Both the position numbers and the translations under genes were made by a program. Below, piece after piece: positions 53,061 to 61,831 of a stretch of 64,000 nucleotides of DNA. Below the pieces are notes generated by a model, which worked only from the letters and a program-made list of their open reading frames with translations, searched no databases and was not told where the DNA came from. The stretch is from DASZTV01 sp035550655 (lineage in GTDB: Bacteria > Actinomycetota > Actinomycetes > JAFAQI01), in NCBI GenBank assembly GCA_035550655.1, contig DASZOU010000001.1, forward strand, positions 25,191 to 89,190, given 5' to 3'. The number at the start of each line of letters is the position of its first letter. Within the stretch, counting starts at the first letter, position 1.

Positions 53061-54205
53061 GCGTCACCGCCCCGAAGGGGTTCCGGGCGGCGGGCGTTGC
53101 CTGCGGTCTGAAGGCGGACGGCCGCGATCTCGCGCTGGTCGTCAACGACGGGCCGGTGAGGGCCGCGGCCGGCGTCTTCACGGCGAACCGGGTCAAGGCC
53201 GCACCAGTGGTGTGGTCGGAGCAGGTTCTCGCCGGCGGCGAGGTCACCGCCGTTGTCTTGAACGCAAAGTATGCGAACGCGTGTACCGGAGCCCCGGGCT
53301 TCCAGATCACGCACGCGACGGCAGAGGCGGTCGGTGCCGCGCTCGGCGTCGGCGCCGGTGAGGTTGCGGTGTGCTCGACCGGGAAGATCGGCGAGCCGCC
53401 GCCGCTCGACCTGCTCCGCGGTGGTGTGGCCGCCGCGGTCGGGCGTCTTTCCGGCGACGGCGGAGCCGATGCCGCGGACGCGATCCGGACCACGGACACC
53501 GTGTCCAAGCAGGCCACGGTCACCGCCAACGGCTGGTCGGTCGGCGGTATGGCGAAGGGCGCCGGAATGCTGGCCCCTTCGCTTGCCACGATGCTGTGTG
53601 TCGTGACCACCGACGCCGTCGCCGACGCTGCGGCGCTTGGCCGAGCGTTACGCGCCGCCACTTCGCTCACCTTCGACCGGATCGACTCCGACGGGTGCAT
53701 GTCGACCAACGACACGGTCCTGTTGCTCGCAAGCGGCGCGTCGGGGGTGCAGCCGAGCCAGGACGAGCTCGATGCCGCGGTGCTCGACGTCTGCGCCTCG
53801 CTGGCCCGCCAGCTCATCGCGGACGCCGAGGGCGCCAGCAAAGAGATCCGGATCGAGGTCAGGGGCGCCGCGTCGGAGCCCGACGCGTTGGAGGTCGCCC
53901 GCGCGGTGTCTCGCAGCAACCTGCTGAAGTGCGCACTTCACGGCGAGGATCCCAACTGGGGCCGGATTCTCGCGGCGGTCGGGACGACCGAGGCGGACTT
54001 CGACGCGCTCGCGCTCGACGCCGCGATCAACGGCGTCTGGGTGTGCCGGGACAGTGCGCCGGGCGAGGACGCCGGCAAGGTCGACATGAGCGGACGTGAG
54101 ATCGAGATCCTCGTCGACCTGAAGACCGGCGGTCACAGCGCCACGTTGTGGACCAACGACCTCACGGCCGCCTACGTCCGCGAGAACTCGGCGTACTCGA
54201 CATGA
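53057..54205 (+). CDS. argJ: Glutamate N-acetyltransferase (ArgJ)
   Basis: 382 aa self-cleaving Ntn-like enzyme that recycles the acetyl group from N-acetylornithine. The autocleavage site is MAKGAGMLAPSLATMLC, with Thr as the new N-terminal nucleophile (~residue 182). Other motifs: AGVFTANRVKAAPV at the N-terminus and GEDPNWGRILAAVG near residue 295. Whether it also makes acetylglutamate from acetyl-CoA cannot be told here. No argA is in the window. Confidence 0.96.
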   Translation: MSVTAPKGFRAAGVACGLKADGRDLALVVNDGPVRAAAGVFTANRVKAAPVVWSEQVLAGGEVTAVVLNAKYANACTGAPGFQITHATAEAVGAALGVGAGEVAVCSTGKIGEPPPLDLLRGGVAAAVGRLSGDGGADAADAIRTTDTVSKQATVTANGWSVGGMAKGAGMLAPSLATMLCVVTTDAVADAAALGRALRAATSLTFDRIDSDGCMSTNDTVLLLASGASGVQPSQDELDAAVLDVCASLARQLIADAEGASKEIRIEVRGAASEPDALEVARAVSRSNLLKCALHGEDPNWGRILAAVGTTEADFDALALDAAINGVWVCRDSAPGEDAGKVDMSGREIEILVDLKTGGHSATLWTNDLTAAYVRENSAYST

Positions 54206-55077
54206 ACCGCAGCATCGATCGGCAGCAGACCGCAGCCGCGCTCGTCGAAGCGCTGCCGTGGCTCGAGCAGTTCCACGGGCGGACCGTCGTCGTGAAGTAC
54301 GGCGGCAACGCGATGACCGAGGAGCGGCTGCGTGAGGCGTTCGCGGAGGATGTCGTCTTCCTGCGCTACGCCGGAATCAAGGTCGTGGTCGTGCACGGCG
54401 GGGGACCGCAGATCAACGCTCACCTCGACCGGCTCGGGATCGAGCAGAAGTTCGCCGGTGGGCTTCGCGTGACGACCCCCGAGACCATGGACGTCGTCCG
54501 GATGGTCCTGGTGGGACAGGTCCAGCGGGAGATCGTCGGGCTGCTCAATGCCCACGGCCCGTTCGCTGTGGGTCTCTCGGGGGAGGACGGCCGGCTGATG
54601 ACCGCCTCGCGGCGGCCGGGCATCGTCGAGGGCGAGGAGATCGACATCGGCCTGGTCGGGGATGTCGACCACGTCGAGCCGGGCGTGGTGACCGGCTTGT
54701 TGGCGGATGGCCGGATCCCCGTCGTCGCCAGTGTTTGTCGCGGTGAGAACGGCGAGGTCTACAACGTCAACGCCGACACCGCGGCTGCCGCGGTCGCGGT
54801 GGCGGTCGGCGCCGAGAAGCTCGTGGTGCTCACCGACGTCGAAGGTCTCTACGCGGACTGGCCGGCGAGCACCGAGGTGATCAGCCGGCTAACCGCGGAC
54901 GAGCTGGCCGCAATGCTCCCGACGCTCTCGGAAGGGATGATTCCCAAGATGGAGGCCTGCCTACGGGCGGTGCGCGGCGGTGTCTCGGCCGCGCACGTCC
55001 TCGACGGCAGGGTGCCCCATGCGCTGCTGCTCGAGCTGCTCACGAACTCGGGTGTCGGAACGATGGTCACGCCATGA
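54202..55077 (+). CDS. argB: Acetylglutamate kinase
   Basis: 291 aa from ATG 54202 (ATGA with argJ). Amino-acid kinase fold: VVVKYGGNAMTEERL (~residue 25), VVVHGGGPQINAHLDRLGI (~residue 60), NVNADTAAAAVAVAVGAEKL and the C-terminal GMIPKMEACLRAVRGGV. The arginine-sensing N-terminal helix of the inhibitable type is visible (RQQTAAALVEALPWLEQFHG). Ends with ATGA into a 19-codon micro-ORF. Confidence 0.97.
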   Translation: MNRSIDRQQTAAALVEALPWLEQFHGRTVVVKYGGNAMTEERLREAFAEDVVFLRYAGIKVVVVHGGGPQINAHLDRLGIEQKFAGGLRVTTPETMDVVRMVLVGQVQREIVGLLNAHGPFAVGLSGEDGRLMTASRRPGIVEGEEIDIGLVGDVDHVEPGVVTGLLADGRIPVVASVCRGENGEVYNVNADTAAAAVAVAVGAEKLVVLTDVEGLYADWPASTEVISRLTADELAAMLPTLSEGMIPKMEACLRAVRGGVSAAHVLDGRVPHALLLELLTNSGVGTMVTP

Positions 55078-55133
55078 GCGCCGGCGTCAGCCGGCAGCGC
55101 CGTTGGGCGGCGGCTGGGGTGGTGGACGTATGA
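55074..55133 (+). CDS. 19-codon micro-ORF bridging argB and argD
   Basis: ATG 55074 forms ATGA with the argB stop and its TGA (55131-55133) forms ATGA with the argD ATG 55130. Peptide MSAGVSRQRRWAAAGVVDV, basic then hydrophobic. Same double-ATGA design as the micro-ORF between pyrB and pyrC. Likely a coupling device; peptide function not supported. Confidence 0.4.
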   Translation: MSAGVSRQRRWAAAGVVDV

Positions 55134-56323
55134 GTACCGAGTCGTTCCAGCAGCGGTGGGACGCCGTGATGATGCGCAACTACGGCACGCCGCCGCTGGC
55201 ATTGCTGAGCGGGTCGGGGTGCCGGGTCACGGACGCCGACGGCCGGGAGTACCTCGATCTGATCGCCGGGATCGCCGTCTCCTCCCTCGGCCATGCGCAT
55301 CCCGCAGTGGTCGAGGCGGTGTCGAAGCAGGTCGCGACCATCGCGCACACCTCGAACCTGTTCATCAACGCGCCCGCGTTGCAGCTCGCGGAGCGGTTGG
55401 CGGACCTGATGGGCGTACCCGGCGTACGCGTGTTCCTGTGCAACGACGGCGCCACCGCCAACGAGGCCGCGATCAAGACGGCGCTACGCACTCGGCCCGG
55501 CAGGCGTCGTTTCGTCGCGGCCGAGGGGTCGTTCCACGGCCGGACTCTCGGCGCGCTGGCGCTGACCGGCAAGGCGGCGATCCGTGAGCCGTTCGCGCCG
55601 TTCGGCATCGATGTCGGGTTCGTTCCGTACGGCGACAACGACGCACTCGCCGCAGCCGTCGACGAGACGACCGCGGCAGTCTTCCTCGAGCCGACCCTCG
55701 GCGAGGCCGGGGTCATCCCTCCGCCGGCCGGCTACCTGAGCGCCGCCCGAGCGATCTGTGACCGGGCGGGCGCGCTCCTCGTGGTCGACGAGGTGCAGGG
55801 CGGCGTCGGTCGCACCGGTGCCTGGTTCGCCCACCAGCACGAAGGTGTGGTGCCCGACCTGGTGACGGTCGCGAAAGGACTCGGCGGCGGTCTGCCGGTC
55901 GGTGCCTGCCTCGGCGTCGGAGATGCTGCCGCAGCGCTGCAGAAGGGGGACCACGGCTCCACCTTCGGCGGCAACCCGGTCTCGTGCGCGGCGGCCCTCG
56001 CGGTGATCGACGTAATCGAGCAGGAAGGTCTGCTCAAGCAGGTCGACGAGCTTGGCTTGCAATGGATGAGCGACCTTGCCGGCTGCACCGGCGAGGTGCT
56101 GAAAGGCGTTCGCGGCAGGGGCCTCTGGGTCGGCCTCGAGCTTCCCGGCGCGGCGGCGGCCGTCGAGGCCGCAGCGCGGGGGCAGGGGTTCCTCGTGAAC
56201 GCGACCGGACCGGATGCGGTCCGACTCGCACCCCCGCTGATCCTCAGCCCAGACGAAGCGGCATCGTTCACGGCAGCGCTGCCCGGCATCCTCGCGGCAC
56301 GCGAAGGGGAGGCAACACAGTGA
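55130..56323 (+). CDS. argD: Acetylornithine aminotransferase
   Basis: 397 aa from ATG 55130. Class III PLP aminotransferase. Motifs: FLCNDGATANEAAIKTA, SFHGRTLGALALTGK, the PLP Asp in LLVVDEVQGGVGRTG and the Lys in VTVAKGLGGGLPVGA. HGSTFGGNPVSCAAALAV is the family's C-terminal signature. The family FCNSGAE motif reads LCNDGAT here, a mild deviation. GTGA overlap with the receiver-domain gene. Confidence 0.95.
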   Translation: MSTESFQQRWDAVMMRNYGTPPLALLSGSGCRVTDADGREYLDLIAGIAVSSLGHAHPAVVEAVSKQVATIAHTSNLFINAPALQLAERLADLMGVPGVRVFLCNDGATANEAAIKTALRTRPGRRRFVAAEGSFHGRTLGALALTGKAAIREPFAPFGIDVGFVPYGDNDALAAAVDETTAAVFLEPTLGEAGVIPPPAGYLSAARAICDRAGALLVVDEVQGGVGRTGAWFAHQHEGVVPDLVTVAKGLGGGLPVGACLGVGDAAAALQKGDHGSTFGGNPVSCAAALAVIDVIEQEGLLKQVDELGLQWMSDLAGCTGEVLKGVRGRGLWVGLELPGAAAAVEAAARGQGFLVNATGPDAVRLAPPLILSPDEAASFTAALPGILAAREGEATQ

Positions 56324-56718
56324 GCGGACGTCCGACTCCGGTCCTCGTCGTCGAGGACGACCCGAGCATCCGCGGCCTGCTGGAGTCGCTCCTGCACGCG
56401 GAGGGGTACGCCGTCACAACGGCGTCCGATGGCATCGCGGGGCTCGTCAAGGCAGCGGCATCGAGGCCTGCCTTGATCCTGCTCGACGTGATGATGCCCG
56501 ACCTCGGCGGTGTGCGCGTCCTCGAGGAGCTCGCCCTGGACCCGGCCACGGCGGACATCCCGGTCATCGTCGTCACCGGCAAGGTCGACGCGGTGCCCGC
56601 GCTGGCGGCCAAGCTCGGCGAGTCCAACGTCATCGCCAAGCCCTTTGCTGTGGGAGATCTGCTGGCCCGGGTTGCTGAGGTAACCGGCGGCCCGGTCACC
56701 AGGTCGGAGGTCCAGTGA
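56320..56718 (+). CDS. Stand-alone receiver-domain response regulator inside the arg operon
   Basis: 132 aa from GTG 56320, GGGGAGG 5 nt upstream. Single CheY-like domain with all phosphorylation residues: acidic pair VVEDDPSIRG, phospho-acceptor Asp in LILLDVMMPDLGG (~residue 60), Thr in VIVVTGK and Lys in IAKPF. No DNA-binding or enzymatic output domain. It starts in GTGA with argD and ends in GTGA with argF, so it is made with the arginine enzymes. No kinase gene is adjacent. Its role is unknown. Confidence 0.92.
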   Translation: MSGRPTPVLVVEDDPSIRGLLESLLHAEGYAVTTASDGIAGLVKAAASRPALILLDVMMPDLGGVRVLEELALDPATADIPVIVVTGKVDAVPALAAKLGESNVIAKPFAVGDLLARVAEVTGGPVTRSEVQ

Positions 56719-57662
56719 TGGGGCAGCTGCGTCACTTCCTGGTCGACGACGACGTCTCGGCGCAGGAACAGCTTCAGATTCTCGACGCTGCCGTGGAGAT
56801 GAAGCGCGACCGCTTCGCGCAGCGGCCGCTGGCCGGCCCGCGCAGTGTGGCGGTCGTGTTCGAGAAGCCCTCGACCAGGACCCGGTTGTCCTTCGAGGTG
56901 GGGATCGCCGAGCTTGGCGGTCACCCCGTGATCCTCGACGCCCGCAGCACTCAGCTCGGTCGCGGCGAGACCATCGAGGACACCGCGCAGGTGCTGTCGC
57001 GGTACGTCGACGCCATCGTCATCCGTACCTTCGGGCAAGACCGGATTGAAGCGCTCGCGGCTGCTGCGTCGGTTCCGGTCGTGAACGCGCTCACCGACTT
57101 CGCCCATCCCTGTCAGGCATTGGCGGACCTGCAGACGATTCGCGAGCACTGTGGTCCCAAGAACAACGGCACGCTGGCGGGGCTGACGCTCGCGTATCTC
57201 GGTGACGGCAACAACATGGCGCACTCGCTGCTGATTGCCGGAGCGATGGCGGGCATGCACGTAAAGGTGGCCTGCCCGGCGGCATACGAGCCGCTTCCCG
57301 AGGCGGTCGCCACCGCGGAGCGTCACGCCAAGGCGAGCGGGGGGAGCGTGGCCGTCACCAACGACGCGCTCGAGGCGGCAGCAGGGGCCGACGTCCTGTA
57401 CACCGACGTGTGGGCGTCGATGGGCCAGGAGGAGGAGGCCGAAGCGCGGCTGGCGGTGTTCCGGCCGTTCGCTCTCGACGAGCGCGTGCTGGCGGTGGCA
57501 GCCGCCGGCGCGGTGGTGATGCACTGCCTGCCTGCGCATCGCGGTGAGGAGATCGCGGCCGCTGTCATCGACGGCCCGGCGAGCATCGTGTTCGACCAGG
57601 CGGAGAACCGGCTGCATGCGCAGAAGGCACTCCTCGCCTTCCTCGTGAGCGGAGCGTCCTGA
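56715..57662 (+). CDS. argF: Ornithine carbamoyltransferase
   Basis: 315 aa from GTG 56715, or ATG 56718. Carbamoyl phosphate loop EKPSTRTRLSFEVGIAELGG (~residue 55), DFAHPCQALADLQTI (~132) and ornithine-binding VMHCLPAHRGEEI (~267) are the family signatures; the SMG loop appears as VWASMGQEEEAEAR. Followed with 1-nt overlap (TGATG) by argR. Confidence 0.97.
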   Translation: MMGQLRHFLVDDDVSAQEQLQILDAAVEMKRDRFAQRPLAGPRSVAVVFEKPSTRTRLSFEVGIAELGGHPVILDARSTQLGRGETIEDTAQVLSRYVDAIVIRTFGQDRIEALAAAASVPVVNALTDFAHPCQALADLQTIREHCGPKNNGTLAGLTLAYLGDGNNMAHSLLIAGAMAGMHVKVACPAAYEPLPEAVATAERHAKASGGSVAVTNDALEAAAGADVLYTDVWASMGQEEEAEARLAVFRPFALDERVLAVAAAGAVVMHCLPAHRGEEIAAAVIDGPASIVFDQAENRLHAQKALLAFLVSGAS

Positions 57663-58177
57663 TGGCCGCACCCCGGGCGCGTGACGCGGCCGCGCCGCAC
57701 ACCAAGACGGCGCGACAGTCGCGTATCGCCGGCGTGCTCGCTGCGAACCCAGTGCGCTCGCAGGCCGAGCTGGCACAGCTGCTCGCCGCCGAAGGGCTCG
57801 CCGTCACCCAGGCGACCTTGTCCCGCGACCTCGAGGAGATGGGCGCACTGAAGGTGCGTCATCCCGGCGGCGGCATGGTTTATGCGGTCGGTGAGGAGGC
57901 GCCCGGCCCCGTCCTGCGCGCTCTGAGCGACGCGAGCGACGGGCGCGTGTCCCGGCTGGCGGCCGAGCTGCTCGTCTCGGTCGTGGCGAGCGCGAACCTC
58001 GTGGTCGCGCGGACGCCCCCCGGCGGCGCGAACCTGCTCGCTTCCGCGATCGACCGCGCGGGCCTCCCCGACGTCCTCGGGACCATCGCGGGCGACGACA
58101 CTGTGCTGCTGGTGGCTCGTGATCCGCGAGGCGGGGCCAAGGTTGCCGATCGGCTGCGCCAGATGGCGGGAATTTGA
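57662..58177 (+). CDS. argR: Arginine repressor ArgR
   Basis: 171 aa. N-terminal winged helix (RQSRIAGVLAANPVRSQAEL, then VTQATLSRDLEEMGALKVR) and C-terminal arginine-binding, hexamerising domain from ~residue 95. The arginine loop is GTIAGDDTVLLVARD. Likely binds the palindrome in the argC promoter. Its position inside the operon it controls is common in actinobacteria. Confidence 0.95.
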   Translation: MAAPRARDAAAPHTKTARQSRIAGVLAANPVRSQAELAQLLAAEGLAVTQATLSRDLEEMGALKVRHPGGGMVYAVGEEAPGPVLRALSDASDGRVSRLAAELLVSVVASANLVVARTPPGGANLLASAIDRAGLPDVLGTIAGDDTVLLVARDPRGGAKVADRLRQMAGI

Positions 58178-58224
58178 TCTCGGATGAGGCAACAGATGAA
58201 GCGAACTGACAGGAGCTCACCCAG

Positions 58225-59424
58225 ATGACCGACCGTGTCGTCCTCGCCTACTCAGGCGGACTGGACACCTCCGTGTGCATCGGCTGGATCGCCGAAGAGA
58301 CCGGTGCCGAGGTGATCGCCGTGGCGGCCGACGTCGGCCAGGGCGGCGAAGACCTCAACGTGATCCGCGAGCGTGCGCTCGCCTGCGGCGCGGTGGAGGC
58401 AGTCGTCGTCGACGCTCGCGACGAGTTCGCCGATGACTACTGCCTGCCGGCGCTCAAGGCGAACGCGCTCTACATGGACCGGTATCCGCTGGTGTCCGCC
58501 TTGTCGCGGCCGACCATCGTCAAGCACATGGTCGAGGCGGCACGAAAGCACGGGGCGAACATCATCGGTCACGGCTGCACCGGCAAGGGCAACGACCAGG
58601 TGCGGTTCGAGGTCGGCATCGCGGCGCTGGCGCCCGACCTCAAGGTTGCGGCCCCGGTCCGCGACTCCGGCATGACGCGCGACAAGGCCATCGCGTTCGC
58701 GGAGGAGAAGAACCTTCCGATCGACGTGACCAAGAAGTCGCCGTACTCGATCGACCAGAACGTCTGGGGTCGCGCGGTCGAGACCGGCTTCCTCGAGGAT
58801 GTCTGGAACGCGCCGATCGAGGACGTGTACTCGTACACGTCGGACCCGACCGTTCCACGCGACCCGGACGAGGTGCTGATCACCTTCAAGAACGGCGTGC
58901 CGGTCGCGATCGACGGCAAGCCGGTCACGATGCTCGAGGCGATCCAGCAGCTCAACGAGCGAGCTGGTGCGCAGGGCGTCGGGCGCCTCGACATGGTCGA
59001 GGACCGGCTGGTCGGCATCAAGAGCCGGGAGGTGTACGAAGCACCCGGCGCGCTGACCCTGATCGAGGCGCATCGCCACCTGGAGGACCTGACGGTGGAG
59101 AAGGAGCTCGCGCGGTTCAAGCGGTCGGTCGAGCAGCGCTGGGCCGAGCTCGTCTACGACGGCCTCTGGTTCTCACCGCTGAAGCGAGCGCTCGACGACT
59201 TCATCGAGTCCGCCTCGCAGCATGTGAGCGGCGACATCCGGTTGCAGCTGCACGGTGGCCGCGCCGTGGTGAACGGGCGCCGGAGCGAAGCTTCGCTGTA
59301 CGACTACAACCTCGCGACGTACGACGCCGAGGACACCTTCGACCAGAAGCTCGCGAAGGGATTCGTCGAGCTCTGGGGGCTGCCCACCAAGATCGCCGCG
59401 CAGCGGGATCACCGGCTCCAGTAA
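58225..59424 (+). CDS. argG: Argininosuccinate synthase
   Basis: 399 aa from ATG 58225 (AGGAG upstream). PP-loop AYSGGLDTSVCIGWI at residues ~6-20, then GHGCTGKGNDQVRFE and KKSPYSIDQNVWGRAVE. Joins citrulline and aspartate using ATP. A 47-nt gap after argR contains no operator I recognise. The argH ATG overlaps its stop by 1 nt. Confidence 0.97.
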   Translation: MTDRVVLAYSGGLDTSVCIGWIAEETGAEVIAVAADVGQGGEDLNVIRERALACGAVEAVVVDARDEFADDYCLPALKANALYMDRYPLVSALSRPTIVKHMVEAARKHGANIIGHGCTGKGNDQVRFEVGIAALAPDLKVAAPVRDSGMTRDKAIAFAEEKNLPIDVTKKSPYSIDQNVWGRAVETGFLEDVWNAPIEDVYSYTSDPTVPRDPDEVLITFKNGVPVAIDGKPVTMLEAIQQLNERAGAQGVGRLDMVEDRLVGIKSREVYEAPGALTLIEAHRHLEDLTVEKELARFKRSVEQRWAELVYDGLWFSPLKRALDDFIESASQHVSGDIRLQLHGGRAVVNGRRSEASLYDYNLATYDAEDTFDQKLAKGFVELWGLPTKIAAQRDHRLQ

Positions 59425-60845
59425 TGCCGGCTGAAACCTCTCCGCCTACCCGGCTGTGGGGCGGGCGCTTCGCGGGTGGTCCCGCGGAGGCGCTGGCCCG
59501 GCTGTCGATGAGCGTCCACTTCGACTGGCGGCTCGCGCCGTACGACCTGCTGGCCTCACGGGCGCACGCGCGCGTCCTCAACCGTGCTGGCCTGCTCGAC
59601 GACGCCGAGCGCGACCGGATCCTGGCCGCTCTTGACGAGCTCGACGAGCACGCGCGGGACGGCACCTTCAAGCCGGCCGCGGATGACGAGGATGTGCACA
59701 CCGCACTGGAGCGTGGGCTGCTCGAGCGGGTAGGCGCGCTGGGCGGCAAGCTGCGGGCGGGTCGCAGCCGCAACGACCAGGTCGCCACCGACCTTCGGCT
59801 GTACCTGCGTGACCACGTCCGGCAGGTCGTGGCCCGGCTGGCGGAGCTCGAGTCGGCGTTGATGGCACAGGCGGAGCGCACCCTCGAGACGCCGGCTCCC
59901 GGCATGACGCACATGCAGCATGCCCAGCCGATCGTGTTCGCCCATCAGCTGCTGGCCCACGTGCAGTCGTTCGTCCGGGACGTGTCGCGGCTGCAGGACT
60001 GGGACCGTCGTACGTCGGTGAGTCCGCTCGGCGCCGGTGCGCTCGCCGGATCGTCGCTGCCGCTCGACCCGGAGGCCGTCGCCGCCGAGCTCGGCTTCGC
60101 GCGAGCTGCCGCGAACTCCCTCGACGCGGTGAGCGACCGCGACTTCGCCGCCGAGTTCCTGTTCTGCGCGGCCCTGATCGGTGTGCATCTCTCGCGGCTC
60201 GGCGAAGAGGTCGTGCTGTGGGCGACGAGTGAGTTCCGCTGGGTCGAGCTCGACGATGCGTTCAGCACCGGGTCGTCGATCATGCCGCAGAAGAAGAACC
60301 CCGACGTGGCAGAGCTCGCCCGAGGCAAGTCAGGCCGCCTCATCGGCGACCTCACCGCGTTGCTGACCGTGCTCAAGGGCTTGCCACTCGCTTACGACCG
60401 GGACCTGCAGGAAGACAAGGAACCGGTGTTCGACGCCGTCGACACGCTGCTGCTCGTGCTGCCCGCAGTCAGCGGCATGATCGCGACGATGACCGTCGAC
60501 ATCGATCGGCTCGAAGCGACCGCCGCCGACGGCTTCGCGCTGGCGACCGACGTCGCGGAGCTGCTGGTTCGCCGCGGCGTTGCCTTCCGCGATGCCCACG
60601 AGGCTGTGGGGGAGCTGGTCGCGTACTGCGCGTCGAAGGGCGTCGACATGGCCGACGTACCCGACGAGGCGTTGGCGGCGATCAGCGTTCACCTGACGCC
60701 CGACGTCCGGGACGTGCTCTCCGTCCGCGGTGCGCTCGAGGCTCGCTCGGCGCCTGGTGGAACCGCACCCCCGAGGGTCGCCGAACAGCTCGCGGACTTG
60801 CGCGACACCGTCCACGCCCAGCTGGAGTGGGCCGGCCTTTCGTGA
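59424..60845 (+). CDS. argH: Argininosuccinate lyase
   Basis: 473 aa fumarase/aspartase-superfamily enzyme. N-terminal LWGGRFAGGPAEALARLS, GRSRNDQVATDLRLYLRD, the catalytic-His region PGMTHMQHAQPI, and the signature FSTGSSIMPQKKNPDVAEL (~residue 285). Completes arginine synthesis. GTGA overlap with the glycosylase gene. Confidence 0.97.
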   Translation: MPAETSPPTRLWGGRFAGGPAEALARLSMSVHFDWRLAPYDLLASRAHARVLNRAGLLDDAERDRILAALDELDEHARDGTFKPAADDEDVHTALERGLLERVGALGGKLRAGRSRNDQVATDLRLYLRDHVRQVVARLAELESALMAQAERTLETPAPGMTHMQHAQPIVFAHQLLAHVQSFVRDVSRLQDWDRRTSVSPLGAGALAGSSLPLDPEAVAAELGFARAAANSLDAVSDRDFAAEFLFCAALIGVHLSRLGEEVVLWATSEFRWVELDDAFSTGSSIMPQKKNPDVAELARGKSGRLIGDLTALLTVLKGLPLAYDRDLQEDKEPVFDAVDTLLLVLPAVSGMIATMTVDIDRLEATAADGFALATDVAELLVRRGVAFRDAHEAVGELVAYCASKGVDMADVPDEALAAISVHLTPDVRDVLSVRGALEARSAPGGTAPPRVAEQLADLRDTVHAQLEWAGLS

Positions 60846-61441
60846 CGGCACTGCCGCGCGGCTTCTTCGACCGCCCGGTGCTCGAGGTCGCGCCTGACCT
60901 GCTCGGTCGCGTCCTGCACAGCGGCCCGGTGCGGCTGCGGATCACCGAGGTCGAGGCGTACGACGGCGAGAACGACCCGGCGTCACATGCCTACCGGGGC
61001 GAGACACCGCGAAGCGCAGTGATGTTCGGGCCGCCCGGTCATGCCTACGTGTACTTCACGTACGGCATGCACTTCTGTGTGAACGTCGTGTGCGGTCCGG
61101 CCGGGAAGGCGTCGGCGGTGCTGCTGCGGGCGGGTGAGGTCGTGGCCGGGCAGGAGGTCGTCGCTGCGCGCCGGCCCGCCGCGTCGCACCGCGACTTCGC
61201 GCGCGGCCCGGCGCGGCTGTGCGTCGCACTCGGCATCGACCGCGCGCTCAACGGCACCGACTTGACGCGAGCTCGCTCGCCGTTGTGCATCGAGGCGGGT
61301 GTTCCGGTGCCGGCCGGCGCGGTCATGCGCGGGCCGCGAGTCGGCATCTCGAGCGCCGCCGACCGCCCGTGGCGGTTCTGGATCGACGGCGAGCCGACGG
61401 TCTCGCCGTACCGCCCGCACGTACCGCGGAAGCGTCGCTAG
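60842..61441 (+). CDS. 3-methyladenine DNA glycosylase (AAG/MPG family)
   Basis: 199 aa from GTG 60842, overlapping the argH stop. Base-excision enzyme of the mammalian-type Aag fold. Catalytic region RITEVEAYDGENDPASHAYR (Glu), then MFGPPGHAYVYFTYGMHFCV and ARGPARLCVALGIDRALNG, both family hallmarks. Standard actinobacterial neighbour between argH and tyrS. Confidence 0.95.
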   Translation: MTALPRGFFDRPVLEVAPDLLGRVLHSGPVRLRITEVEAYDGENDPASHAYRGETPRSAVMFGPPGHAYVYFTYGMHFCVNVVCGPAGKASAVLLRAGEVVAGQEVVAARRPAASHRDFARGPARLCVALGIDRALNGTDLTRARSPLCIEAGVPVPAGAVMRGPRVGISSAADRPWRFWIDGEPTVSPYRPHVPRKRR

Positions 61442-61491
61442 GCCAGCCTCGGGCGTGGCCTTCAGTCGCGGTACGGCCACACCCTCGCTGG

Positions 61492-61778
61492 GCCTGGCCT
61501 GCGGCCGCGGCCCGACGAGCAACTGCGCTAAGACCAGGCGATGGCTGCCGCTTGTTCCTAAGTTTCGCTGCCCGGGTGCAGTTCCAGCACCCGTTTCGCC
61601 GAGACCTACGTAGATGGCGGCAAAAGGCCCCTTTAACGCCATCTACGTAGGTGTCGGCGAGGGAAACCGGACAGCCGGCGCCAACAAACCGCCGGCGGGC
61701 AGCGCAACGCAAGCGGGAAACCAACGCATCCCCTGGTCTTTGCGGGTTCTGCATTTCGGGCCGCGGCCGAGGCCAGGC
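61492..61778. repeat. 287-bp nested inverted repeat
   Basis: Outer arms 61492-61538 and 61732-61778 (47 nt each, both reading GCCTGGCCT...AAGACCAGG in opposite orientation) are about 80% identical as inverted copies. Between them shorter matches recur in mirrored order (CGCTTG, CGCTGCCCG), and copy D sits near the centre (outer centre 61635, inner centre 61628). It resembles a non-autonomous insertion (MITE-like) or an inverted duplication of a ~140-bp unit. No transposase is present. Confidence 0.75.
61599..61657. repeat. 59-nt palindromic element, copy D (variant arms)
   Basis: GGCG (61616-61619), 17-nt loop GCAAAAGGCCCCTTTAA and CGCC (61637-61640), flanked by 17-nt arms CCGAGACCTACGTAGAT and its inverse with one mismatch. 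The complementarity continues 3 nt on each side (61596-61660). On the minus strand the loop reads TTAAAGGGGCCTTTTGC, similar to copy B's TTATGAGGGGCTGAAAG. Same length and core as A-C but unrelated arms. Confidence 0.85.
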
Positions 61779-61831
61779 CCGTTCGTCGTGGTGGGCGGGT
61801 AAGTGATTAGCGGGTACGGCAGGATTGTCGG

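Larger units (their letters stand above)
61442..61831. other. 390-nt gene-free region between the glycosylase gene and tyrS
   Basis: Contains the 287-bp nested inverted repeat (61492-61778) with palindrome copy D at its centre. A 62-codon open frame at 61614-61802 starts inside the palindrome and lacks a ribosome site, so I do not call it. No T-box or tyrosine-rich leader is seen before tyrS. Confidence 0.7.

Noticed and set aside
61614..61802. 62-codon frame inside the nested inverted repeat
   Set aside because: Starts within the palindrome, has no ribosome site and no similarity; more likely a by-product of the repeat.
61779..61831. T-box or attenuator before tyrS
   Set aside because: No specifier loop, T-box sequence or Tyr-rich leader could be found.
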